DNA of 64,000 nucleotides from JAVJST01 sp040219295 (GTDB lineage: Bacteria > Pseudomonadota > Alphaproteobacteria > Rhodospirillales > Casp-alpha2): contig JAVJST010000005.1 of NCBI GenBank assembly GCA_040219295.1, positions 620,001 to 684,000 of the forward strand. Direction: 5' to 3'. This document shows positions 25,548-33,063 of the stretch, one piece after another; position 1 is the stretch's first letter; the number at the start of each line of letters is the position of its first letter. Position numbers and translations under genes: made by a program. Under the pieces are notes generated by a model, which searched no databases, was not told the origin of the DNA, and saw only the letters and a list, made by a program, of their open reading frames with translations.

Positions 25548-28186
25548 CACAATCCCTGCACGACCAGGGATACCAGAAAGGACCGGGCGATTTCGGTCAC
25601 CTAGAGAACCGTGTTCGCCGCGCCCGGGACATTGCCATGGTCCGGGCTGCGCTCGTGCTGCAATGGGAGCGGATCTGGCCCCGGCTGTGGCCCTTGGCGG
25701 CGATTATCGCCGCGACATTGGGGGTTTTTCTGACGGACGTCTTGCCCGCCTTGCCGGTCTGGCTGCACGGAAGCCTTTTGGTTGGCGCCGTGCTGGCCGC
25801 CGCATGGGCCGCGCGATACGCCGTGACCGACTACACGCCGCCTGACAAGGACGAAATCCTGCACCGGATCGACCGCGACTCCGGGCTCCGGCACGACCCG
25901 CTGAGCGTTCTCGACGATAATGTCGACACGGCGACCAGCACGCCGCAGTCTCAGGTCATCTGGGCGGCGCACCGGACCCGGACTTTGGCTTCGATCAAGA
26001 GTTTGCGGGTCGCCTGGCCGGCACCGTGTCTCGCTCGCCACGATCCCATCGGCTTCCGTGCGCTCGCCTTCCTGATCCTAGTCATCGGCCTGGTCGCAGG
26101 GGCCGGGGACGCTCAGAACCGGATCGCGCGGGCGCTGACGCCCGGCCTCGGCGGAGATCTCGCCGAGAACGTGAAGATCGACATTTGGGTGACGCCGCCC
26201 GACTACACCGGACTGGCCCCGTTCTATTTGACGAACAACACCGAAGGCGTCGCCGGCTCGCCGGCAACCGATCCAACCGGGCCGCAGTCCGACGGTGACC
26301 AGCAGTTTCGCGACGTACCGGTCGGTAGCCGGGTGATTGCCCAGGTGGGGATTCCGGATGACACTGCGGAACTGGGACTTGAGCTCTACTTTGGCAGTCA
26401 GCGGAATCCGTTCGAGGTTCTAGGTGCTGGTGGCTACCGTGCCGATCTGACTCTTGAGGAAGATTTCGGCGAGGTCGGCATGACGCGGCTTTCCGTGCGA
26501 CGTGGAGACGCCGAATTGGCTGGATGGACGGTGCGCGCCATCGACGATCGGCCGCCGGAGATCTTCTATGTTCAGCCCCCGGCCAGCGGCAATAACGGCC
26601 AGCTTCGCGTGGTGTACGGTGCTGAGGACGACTTCGGGATATCTAAGGCCAGTCTGGTGCTCCGCAATCCGGCGTTCGCACCGGGCGATCCAGGCGGCGA
26701 ACCCGACCGAATGAACCTTCCGCTGCCGAGGGCACGTGCGATGAGCATCGAGACTGCCATCGTGCGTAACACATCGTCGCACGACTGGGCCGGTCTGCCA
26801 GTCGAACTGCAGCTCGAGGCGGTCGACGTCAACGGTGCGATCGGACTCAGTGAGCCTTTTGCCATGATCCTGCCGGAACGCATCTTCAATCACCCGATCG
26901 CCCGGGCTCTCGCCGAGTACCGCAAGGCCCTGGTGCAACCGGACGGCGACACTGTCCAGCGGGTGTTGCACGGTCTCGATCAGGTTAGCCGCAGTCCGCA
27001 GATGTTTGGTGATGCGATCAGCGTATTCCTCGGGGTGCGGGTTGCCCGGGCGCGGCTCGCCTATGACCACGACGGCACTCAGATTCCGTCGATCCGTGAG
27101 ATGCTGTGGCGCATGGCCCTGCGTCTCGAGGAGGGTGAGTTCGCGATCGCCGGGCGCGAACTGATGGATGCCCAGAATCGGCTGATGGAGGCGCTGCGCG
27201 AGGGGACGTTCGACGAGCAGACCAACAGCCTGCTCGATCAACTGGAGCAGGCCCTTGATCGATATCTGGAGGCGCTCGCCGAGCGATTGCGCGAAGACGG
27301 CATGGAGGGGCTTGGCGACATCCCGGGTATGGAGCACTTCGAAGCCAAGGACCTTCAGCAGATGATCGAGGATGCCCGGGAACTGGCGCGGACGGGCGCC
27401 ATGGATGCCGCCGAACAGACGCTGGAGCAACTCGCCCAGATGCTGCAGGCGATGCAGAACGCCATGAGCATGGGCCAGTCCGGACAGGAACAGCTCAACG
27501 CGGCGCGCAGGATGCTCGAGCAGTTGAGCAACATGTCGCGCCAGCAGCAGGATCTCCTTGACCAGACCTATCGCGAGCTTCGCCGGATGCAGGGACTGGA
27601 AGGCGGACTTGGGGAGCAGGCGCCGAACGGCGACGTTCCCGGAAAGCCGAACGCGGGCGCCGGCGGTGCTGGACAGTGGGAACAGCCCCATGATGCCGCG
27701 CGCCGGCTTGCCGGACCGCAGGACTCGCTGAAGCAGGAACTCTCCGAACTGATGACCGGCCTCAGCGAGTTGCTCGGCGGCTTACCTCCGACCATCGGGG
27801 ATGCGGAACGCGCCATGGGCCGAGCGACGGATTCCCTTCGCCTCGGCGACCCTAGCCGGGCGGTGCCGTCGCAGAGCGATGCGCTCGACCTGCTGCGCCA
27901 GACGACCGAAGGCATGATCCAGATGATGACACAACAGCTTCGCGGTCAGAGCGGTAACCAACTGCAGATGCAGGGCAATCGGGCGCGCGACGGAAGCGAT
28001 CCGTTCGGCCGTGTCGGTGGCGGCGCCCTCGGCACCCAGATGGACGACGGCGGCGTCACCGTGCCGGATCGCGGCGACATCATGCGGTCACGCCGAATCT
28101 TCGACGAACTCAGGCGGCGGGCCGGTGAGCGCTACAGACCGATGTTCGAACTCGATTACATCGAAAGACTGCTGAAACCGTTCTGA
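25544..28186 (+). CDS. TIGR02302/DUF4175 large membrane protein
   Basis: 880 aa. Alphaproteobacterial conserved family (TIGR02302) of unknown function. Hydrophobic helices near residues 45-65 and 70-90, and another near 168-188, anchor it in the inner membrane. The rest (about 230-640) is a large, probably periplasmic region with a conserved segment FYVQPPASGNNGQLRVVYGAEDDFGI. Residues 600-800 are rich in Q, M and E with strong coiled-coil character (MLEQLSNMSRQQQDLLDQTY). Coupled to lysA by an ATGA overlap. An envelope function is inferred from this context. Confidence 0.9.
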   Translation: MTQSLHDQGYQKGPGDFGHLENRVRRARDIAMVRAALVLQWERIWPRLWPLAAIIAATLGVFLTDVLPALPVWLHGSLLVGAVLAAAWAARYAVTDYTPPDKDEILHRIDRDSGLRHDPLSVLDDNVDTATSTPQSQVIWAAHRTRTLASIKSLRVAWPAPCLARHDPIGFRALAFLILVIGLVAGAGDAQNRIARALTPGLGGDLAENVKIDIWVTPPDYTGLAPFYLTNNTEGVAGSPATDPTGPQSDGDQQFRDVPVGSRVIAQVGIPDDTAELGLELYFGSQRNPFEVLGAGGYRADLTLEEDFGEVGMTRLSVRRGDAELAGWTVRAIDDRPPEIFYVQPPASGNNGQLRVVYGAEDDFGISKASLVLRNPAFAPGDPGGEPDRMNLPLPRARAMSIETAIVRNTSSHDWAGLPVELQLEAVDVNGAIGLSEPFAMILPERIFNHPIARALAEYRKALVQPDGDTVQRVLHGLDQVSRSPQMFGDAISVFLGVRVARARLAYDHDGTQIPSIREMLWRMALRLEEGEFAIAGRELMDAQNRLMEALREGTFDEQTNSLLDQLEQALDRYLEALAERLREDGMEGLGDIPGMEHFEAKDLQQMIEDARELARTGAMDAAEQTLEQLAQMLQAMQNAMSMGQSGQEQLNAARRMLEQLSNMSRQQQDLLDQTYRELRRMQGLEGGLGEQAPNGDVPGKPNAGAGGAGQWEQPHDAARRLAGPQDSLKQELSELMTGLSELLGGLPPTIGDAERAMGRATDSLRLGDPSRAVPSQSDALDLLRQTTEGMIQMMTQQLRGQSGNQLQMQGNRARDGSDPFGRVGGGALGTQMDDGGVTVPDRGDIMRSRRIFDELRRRAGERYRPMFELDYIERLLKPF

Positions 28187-28211
28187 TCAGGCGATCGACG
28201 GCCGAAGGCGA

Positions 28212-29411
28212 TCACTGCATCTCGGCGCCGGGACGCGGGGCGAACGTGACCTCCATACGCCGTGATAGCGGCGACGGTTCGTCGATCCGGATCGTGAACT
28301 CAATCCTGGCACCAGGTGCGAGCTCGCTCTGACTCGGTTCCTGAACCACTGACTGCAGTTCAACGCCTTCGCCGTCGAGCAAAATGGCCTGAACCAAGGG
28401 CACGGGCGCCGGTTTCGTGTCGACGCTGACGATGGTTCCGCTGACCAGGAGGATGTCGATGCCGGCTTCGGTCGCCCGGGACGACTGAACATCGCGAATC
28501 TCCAGACCGTCGCCGAGGACCCCAGTGTCGACGCCGATCATGTCGTAGACCGTCTTCGTCTCCGGTACCAACTCGACAATCATGGAGCGGGCGAGATAAC
28601 CACCGGCGGCGGTGCCGAGCAGCAGAACCAGGATGACAATCAGCGCGATCAGGCCACCCTTACCTTTCTTCTTCGGCTTGCGGCCGCGTGCGGTGCGGGC
28701 AACGGGGATATCGTCCTCATCGTCGTCATCGAGGCCGCCGGTCAGGCTCTCCGGAAGCGGATCCGGCTCGGGAATGTCGTCGAGGTCATCGATCCCGTCA
28801 TCGCTATCCCCGCCACTGTCGATCATCGACGAGATGCCACCGCTGCTTTCGTCGTCGTCATCGAACAGGCCGTCGATCTCGTCGTCGGAGAGATCGTCGT
28901 TCTCGCTGCCGCCGGTTTCGTCCGGAATCGGCGAGGTGTCGATTTCATCGTCCTCTTCGTCATCGTCAGAGAACAGCGCGTCGATGTTTTCCGCGACGTC
29001 GTCTTCGAGGTCGTCTTCCTCCTCCGGGTCCGGCAGGTCGAAATCGGGTTCGACCACATCGACCGGATCGTTGCTCGGAGGGGGCGGCGCGGGGGCAGCG
29101 GCAGGCGCTGGTTCCGCGGCGGCCGGTGCGGCCTGTGCAGCCGGATATGGCGGATAACCGGGTGGCGGATAAGGCGGGTAACCCGGCGGCGGATACGGCG
29201 GATATCCCGAAGGCGGATAGCCGGCGGCCGCGGCCTGGGGTTGCGGCGCGGGAGCGGCTTGGGCGTAAGCCGGCGGCGGTGCGTTCTCGGAGACCACGCC
29301 CTGGCGCCAACTATTGCCACAGTTATGACACCGAACCGTGCGGCCGTTCGGCTCAAACCCCCGACGGTCGACCGTGTAATGTGTCTGGCAGTTGGGGCAG
29401 ACGATGAGCAT
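28212..29411 (-). CDS. MJ0042-type zinc-ribbon membrane protein with acidic linker
   Basis: 399 aa. Order of parts: MJ0042/DUF3426-type zinc ribbon at the N-terminus (CPNCQTHY...CHNCGNSW); a Pro/Tyr repeat (about 64-90) and Ala/Pro-rich stretch; a very acidic region (about 120-245); a basic patch RGRKPKKKGKGG; one transmembrane helix (LIALIVILVLLLGTAAGGYLA, about 261-281); then a C-terminal beta-rich DUF3426-like domain. The topology implies a cytosolic zinc ribbon and a periplasmic tail. Divergent from ftsE. Role unknown; position suggests an envelope or division-associated function. Confidence 0.8.
   Translation of the reverse strand: MLIVCPNCQTHYTVDRRGFEPNGRTVRCHNCGNSWRQGVVSENAPPPAYAQAAPAPQPQAAAAGYPPSGYPPYPPPGYPPYPPPGYPPYPAAQAAPAAAEPAPAAAPAPPPPSNDPVDVVEPDFDLPDPEEEDDLEDDVAENIDALFSDDDEEDDEIDTSPIPDETGGSENDDLSDDEIDGLFDDDDESSGGISSMIDSGGDSDDGIDDLDDIPEPDPLPESLTGGLDDDDEDDIPVARTARGRKPKKKGKGGLIALIVILVLLLGTAAGGYLARSMIVELVPETKTVYDMIGVDTGVLGDGLEIRDVQSSRATEAGIDILLVSGTIVSVDTKPAPVPLVQAILLDGEGVELQSVVQEPSQSELAPGARIEFTIRIDEPSPLSRRMEVTFAPRPGAEMQ
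29143..29222 (-). repeat. In-frame tandem repeat encoding GYPPYPPP units
   Basis: About three copies of a 24-bp unit, with one partial copy before, encode repeats of GYPPYPPP in the zinc-ribbon protein. The unit length is a multiple of three, so copy number can vary without breaking the frame. Confidence 0.8.
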
Positions 29412-29670
29412 GTGCGCCGTAACCCGTTAGACTCCCGTCGTTTATAGGCGGAGCCCGATTCGATGGCAAGCGAGCCCGGCCCGTCGGGCCGCACGCCACG
29501 GTGGCGGTGGATTGGCGCGCGGTTCGCACAGCCTAGCGAACTGGACGAAAAGGCCGGACACGTGCCATTGTTCGTGGAGATTCGCCAATGCCGGTCAGGA
29601 CCGGAACACGGACATCGCGGGAACGGGATATCGTCGTCGCTATCCGGAAAACCAGGTTGAAGCGCGCACC

Positions 29671-30447
29671 ATGAGCGAGAATCGCAGTCAGCACGTAGTC
29701 CGATTCGAGAACGTCGGCCTGCGCTACGGGCTCGGGCCCGAGGTGTTGCAGGACATGTACCTGACGCTGGCGCACGGCTCGTTTCACTTTCTCGTTGGCC
29801 CGTCCGGCGCAGGCAAGTCGTCGCTCCTCAAGCTGATCTACCTGGCGCTGCGACCGACACGCGGGCAGATTTCGCTGTTCGGTCGGGATATCGCAACCAC
29901 GCCCCGCGAGGATCTGCCGGCGTTGCGTCGCAAAGTCGGTGTCGTGTTTCAGGAGTATCGCCTGCTCGATCATCTCAGCGCCTTCGACAACGTGGCGCTG
30001 CCGCTCAGGATCGCCGGCGTGCGCGAGGCGGAGGTCCGCAATCACGTCGAAGAGCTGCTCAGCTGGGTCGGACTGCAAAACCACATGCAGGCGCGGCCGG
30101 CAACCCTGTCGGGCGGTCAGCAGCAACGGGTTTCCATCGCCCGCGCGGTTATCGCGCGCCCGCGTTTGCTGCTGGCGGACGAACCCACCGGCAACGTCGA
30201 CGACCGCATGGCATATCGGCTGATGCACCTGTTCGAGGAACTCAATCGGCTCGGCACCACCGTTGTCATCGCAACCCACAACCAGAATCTGGTCGAGCGG
30301 TTGGGTCATCCGCGGATACATCTGAACGGTGGTTTGCTCAGGATGGATGCCGGCGGCGGCGATCCGACCGCCGGACACGTCACCGACGACGCCGCGTCGG
30401 GAAAGCCCGACCGGCCTTACGACCCCGAAATTCTGACTTACCTCTGA
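29671..30447 (+). CDS. ftsE: Cell division ATP-binding protein FtsE
   Basis: 258 aa ABC ATPase. Works with FtsX at the division site to activate peptidoglycan hydrolases. Walker A GPSGAGKS at 43-50, Q-loop FQEYRLLDHL, signature LSGGQQQRV, Walker B LLLADEPTGNVD and switch H in IATHNQ are all present. ATG 29671 gives the normal FtsE N-terminus; the upstream in-frame extension lacks homology. A 35-residue C-terminal extension is longer than usual. First gene of ftsE-ftsX-ydcF-plsC. Confidence 0.95.
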   Translation: MSENRSQHVVRFENVGLRYGLGPEVLQDMYLTLAHGSFHFLVGPSGAGKSSLLKLIYLALRPTRGQISLFGRDIATTPREDLPALRRKVGVVFQEYRLLDHLSAFDNVALPLRIAGVREAEVRNHVEELLSWVGLQNHMQARPATLSGGQQQRVSIARAVIARPRLLLADEPTGNVDDRMAYRLMHLFEELNRLGTTVVIATHNQNLVERLGHPRIHLNGGLLRMDAGGGDPTAGHVTDDAASGKPDRPYDPEILTYL

Positions 30448-30466
30448 GCGCCGGCCAACCACATCC

Positions 30467-31354
30467 ATGTCCATTTTTTCGACACGCAGCGACCTGGCCC
30501 TGGACCGCGACGATCATGCGCAGTTCCTGCCTTTGCTCGTCGCCTTCATGGTTTTTCTCGCGATCATCGCCATGGTCGGCGTGGCGGTCGTCAATCGGAC
30601 TGTGGACCGTTGGGATACCGGCGTGCGCGATACGCTCACGGTCCAGATCGCGCCGGCGCCATCAACGGAAGCCAGTAACCGCGCGATCGAGAACGCAATG
30701 CGCATCGTGCGCGATACGCCGGGTGTGGTGTCCGCACAGCTGATTTCCGAGGCTCAGGTTCTCGATTTGCTTCGGCCCTGGCTGGGCGCGCTGGCCAATC
30801 AGGCGGATCTGCCGTTGCCGAGACTGATCGACGTGACCATTGACACCGACGAATCGATCGACGTGACGTCGCTCGGGCGCCGGCTCGCCCTGGCCGTGCC
30901 GGGCGCGACGGTGGACGATCACCGTGTCTGGCTCGATCGCCTGATCCGCCTGCTGTCGACTATCGAACTGATTGGCATCTCGGTCCTCGCGCTGATCACG
31001 CTGATCACCATCGGAACGGTGATTTTCACGACGCGCACCGGTCTGGCGGTGCATCGGGACGCGATTGAGGTTCTGCACCTGATCGGAGCGCAGGATTCAT
31101 ACGTCGCGCGTCAGTTTGCGATGCGGGCGCTCTGGCTCGGTCTGCGCGGCGGCCTGATTGGGCTTGCGCTTGCCATCCCCACGCTGCTGGGGTTGGGGCA
31201 TCTGGCGCAGTCGATGCAGTCCGCGACGATCCCCGACATCAGCATCGGGCTCGGTCAGTGGATCGGGATGGCTGCCATGCCGGTCTTCGCATCCGTGATC
31301 GCGATGATGACCGCCCGGATCACGGTTCTCCGAACGCTTTCGAAGATGCTCTGA
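30467..31354 (+). CDS. ftsX: Cell division protein FtsX
   Basis: 295 aa membrane partner of FtsE. Four transmembrane helices: about 24-46, then three in the C-terminal half (about 165-192, 222-244, 264-286). The periplasmic loop between helices 1 and 2 (about 50-160) is the FtsX extracellular domain that contacts hydrolase activators. Starts 19 nt after ftsE. Only the fold and context identify it; sequence conservation in this family is low. Confidence 0.9.
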   Translation: MSIFSTRSDLALDRDDHAQFLPLLVAFMVFLAIIAMVGVAVVNRTVDRWDTGVRDTLTVQIAPAPSTEASNRAIENAMRIVRDTPGVVSAQLISEAQVLDLLRPWLGALANQADLPLPRLIDVTIDTDESIDVTSLGRRLALAVPGATVDDHRVWLDRLIRLLSTIELIGISVLALITLITIGTVIFTTRTGLAVHRDAIEVLHLIGAQDSYVARQFAMRALWLGLRGGLIGLALAIPTLLGLGHLAQSMQSATIPDISIGLGQWIGMAAMPVFASVIAMMTARITVLRTLSKML

Positions 31355-31356
31355 CG

Positions 31357-31992
31357 ATGACCGGGAGGAGACCGATACGGCGTCCCCAGAACCGCGCCTA
31401 TGTCGTTGTTGGCTGTCTGGTGCTGATCGCGGCGCTTTTCTGGATCCACGGTCTGCGCGAGTTCGCCGGCTCAATTCCGGTCGACACCGCGGACGACGGC
31501 GCGCGCACCGACGCGGTTGTTGTGTTGACCGGCGGCAGCGGACGGCTCGATGAGGGCGTCGGCCTGCTGCGTGCGGGGCGTGCCGACATGCTGTTCGTCT
31601 CAGGCGTGTACGAAGGCATCGACGTACGCTATCTGCTCGAGACGGTCCTCAGCGGCGATGCCGGGATCGAGGACCGGGTCGAGATCGGGAACGCGACCAA
31701 CACCATCGGAAACGCCGAGGAAACTGCCGCATGGATCCGCGAAAAGGGATACCGGTCCCTGCGTCTGGTTACCGCCGCCTATCACATGCCGCGCAGCCTG
31801 CTCGAGTTCGAGTTCGTGCTCGACGGCGTTGCCATTGTGCCGCATCCGGTTTTCCCGGAGCACGTCAAGTCTAACTGGTGGGAGTGGCCGGGAAGTGCCG
31901 TCCTGGTTATGAAGGAATACAACAAGTTCCTGTTGGCCTGGGTGCGCCAAAAGGCGGTCTGGCTTAGGGGCGCCTTCCCGGCGGATGGATGA
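31357..31992 (+). CDS. YdcF/DUF218 family protein
   Basis: 211 aa from ATG 31357, two bases after the ftsX stop codon. One N-terminal transmembrane helix (YVVVGCLVLIAALFWIHGL). The DUF218 (ElyC/YdcF/SanA-like) domain shows DAVVVLTGGSGRLDEGVGLL, FVSGVYEGID, NTIGNAEET and TAAYHMPRSLLEF. ElyC-type relatives act in envelope biogenesis. Located in the ftsEX operon and overlapping plsC by 8 bp, consistent with an envelope role. The reaction is unknown. Confidence 0.85.
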   Translation: MTGRRPIRRPQNRAYVVVGCLVLIAALFWIHGLREFAGSIPVDTADDGARTDAVVVLTGGSGRLDEGVGLLRAGRADMLFVSGVYEGIDVRYLLETVLSGDAGIEDRVEIGNATNTIGNAEETAAWIREKGYRSLRLVTAAYHMPRSLLEFEFVLDGVAIVPHPVFPEHVKSNWWEWPGSAVLVMKEYNKFLLAWVRQKAVWLRGAFPADG

Positions 31993-32758
31993 TCTGATGC
32001 AGACTGTTCGGTCCCTAATCTATGACGTTCTGCAGACCGTAATCACGATCGGCATGCTGCTGCTGTTGTGGGTGCTGCTGATTGTTCCGTGGCCCGCCAT
32101 GCTCTGGGTCATCTCGAAGTGGGCGCATCTCCTGCGCTGGCTGAGCCGCTGGGTCGTCGGCCTCGATGTCCGCGTCCGCGGTTTCGACAAGGTGCCGGAG
32201 GGGCCCGTGGTGATCGCCTCCAAGCACCAATCGGCATGGGATACCGCTGTTTTCCTGCTGTTCTGGCCGCGCGCCTGCTACGTGATGAAGAAGGAGCTCT
32301 GGTCAATTCCGTTTTGGGGCTGGTACGCGCGTCATTGCCAGACGGTGCCGGTCGATCGGTCAGGTGGCGCCTCGGCGCTCAGGAAGATGCTGTCGGTCGT
32401 GCAACAACGACTCGCAGAGGGGCGCCAGATCATCGTCTTTCCCGAGGGTACGCGGGTCGCGCCGGGCGATGATCGCAAGTACCACCCGGGAATCGCCGCG
32501 ATTTATCAGGCGGCCGACGTGCCGGTCGTGCCGGTAGCCTTGAACTCTGGCCTGTTCTGGGGGCGGCGCAGCCTCGGTTTCAAGCATTCCGGCGCGATTA
32601 CCGTGGAGTTCCGCGATCCCATACCGCCGGGTCTCGACCGCAAGGCGTTCATGGAGCGCCTGAAAACCGAGATCGATGGTGCGACCCACCGGCTTGAGAG
32701 TGAGGCGCGAGCCGAATTTCCGTCGCTGCCAGGGCCGGGACCAGATGAGAACACCTGA
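31985..32758 (+). CDS. plsC: 1-acyl-sn-glycerol-3-phosphate acyltransferase
   Basis: 257 aa inner-membrane enzyme. Acylates lysophosphatidic acid to phosphatidic acid. The HX4D catalytic motif is H81-QSAW-D86 and the acceptor motif FPEGTR is at 152-157. An N-terminal hydrophobic helix (about 20-42) anchors it. It overlaps the ydcF-like gene by 8 bp and closes the ftsEX operon. Confidence 0.92.
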   Translation: MDDLMQTVRSLIYDVLQTVITIGMLLLLWVLLIVPWPAMLWVISKWAHLLRWLSRWVVGLDVRVRGFDKVPEGPVVIASKHQSAWDTAVFLLFWPRACYVMKKELWSIPFWGWYARHCQTVPVDRSGGASALRKMLSVVQQRLAEGRQIIVFPEGTRVAPGDDRKYHPGIAAIYQAADVPVVPVALNSGLFWGRRSLGFKHSGAITVEFRDPIPPGLDRKAFMERLKTEIDGATHRLESEARAEFPSLPGPGPDENT

Positions 32759-33063
32759 TTTCGTTCACATTGGCCTTGTGGAAAACATTGGGGGTAAGAT
32801 CGTGATCACTGGTCGACCGTCGACCTGTGAATCGCGGGCACAACCGTCAATAAGCTTGTGATTTAAAAGATTTTTTGAGGCGCCTGCGGGATAACATTGT
32901 GGAAACATAACAAGAACATTTTCTTGACCGGATACGCTTGCCGGCTTACTTTAACCTTGCGCACAACGGCGGAATTCCTGACTTCCCGCACGGCCTGACC
33001 TTTGCGTTTTGCGTATCCGTATTTTTACCTAGAAATCGACCGACCCGGTCCGGAGATCACGAT
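32759..33063. promoter_or_regulatory. AT-rich upstream region of nrdJ
   Basis: A 305-bp gap without a convincing gene. It holds two copies of a TTGTGGAAA(A)CAT element (32776-32788 and 32897-32908) and a 9-bp inverted repeat, CGGATACGC at 32929-32937 and GCGTATCCG at 33011-33019. The elements resemble degenerate DnaA boxes (TGTGGATAA). No B12-box, and so no cobalamin riboswitch, is visible. Regulation of nrdJ from here is inferred. Confidence 0.4.

Noticed and set aside
26420..27691. 423-codon minus-strand frame inside the TIGR02302 gene
   Set aside because: Antisense shadow in high-GC DNA; no motif and no ribosome binding site.
32745..32861. 38-codon ORF after plsC
   Set aside because: It overlaps the plsC end, has only a weak ribosome binding site and no recognisable feature; the region is better explained as nrdJ upstream DNA.
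32759..33063. Cobalamin riboswitch ahead of nrdJ
   Set aside because: I looked for a B12 box and the expected stem core and found neither.
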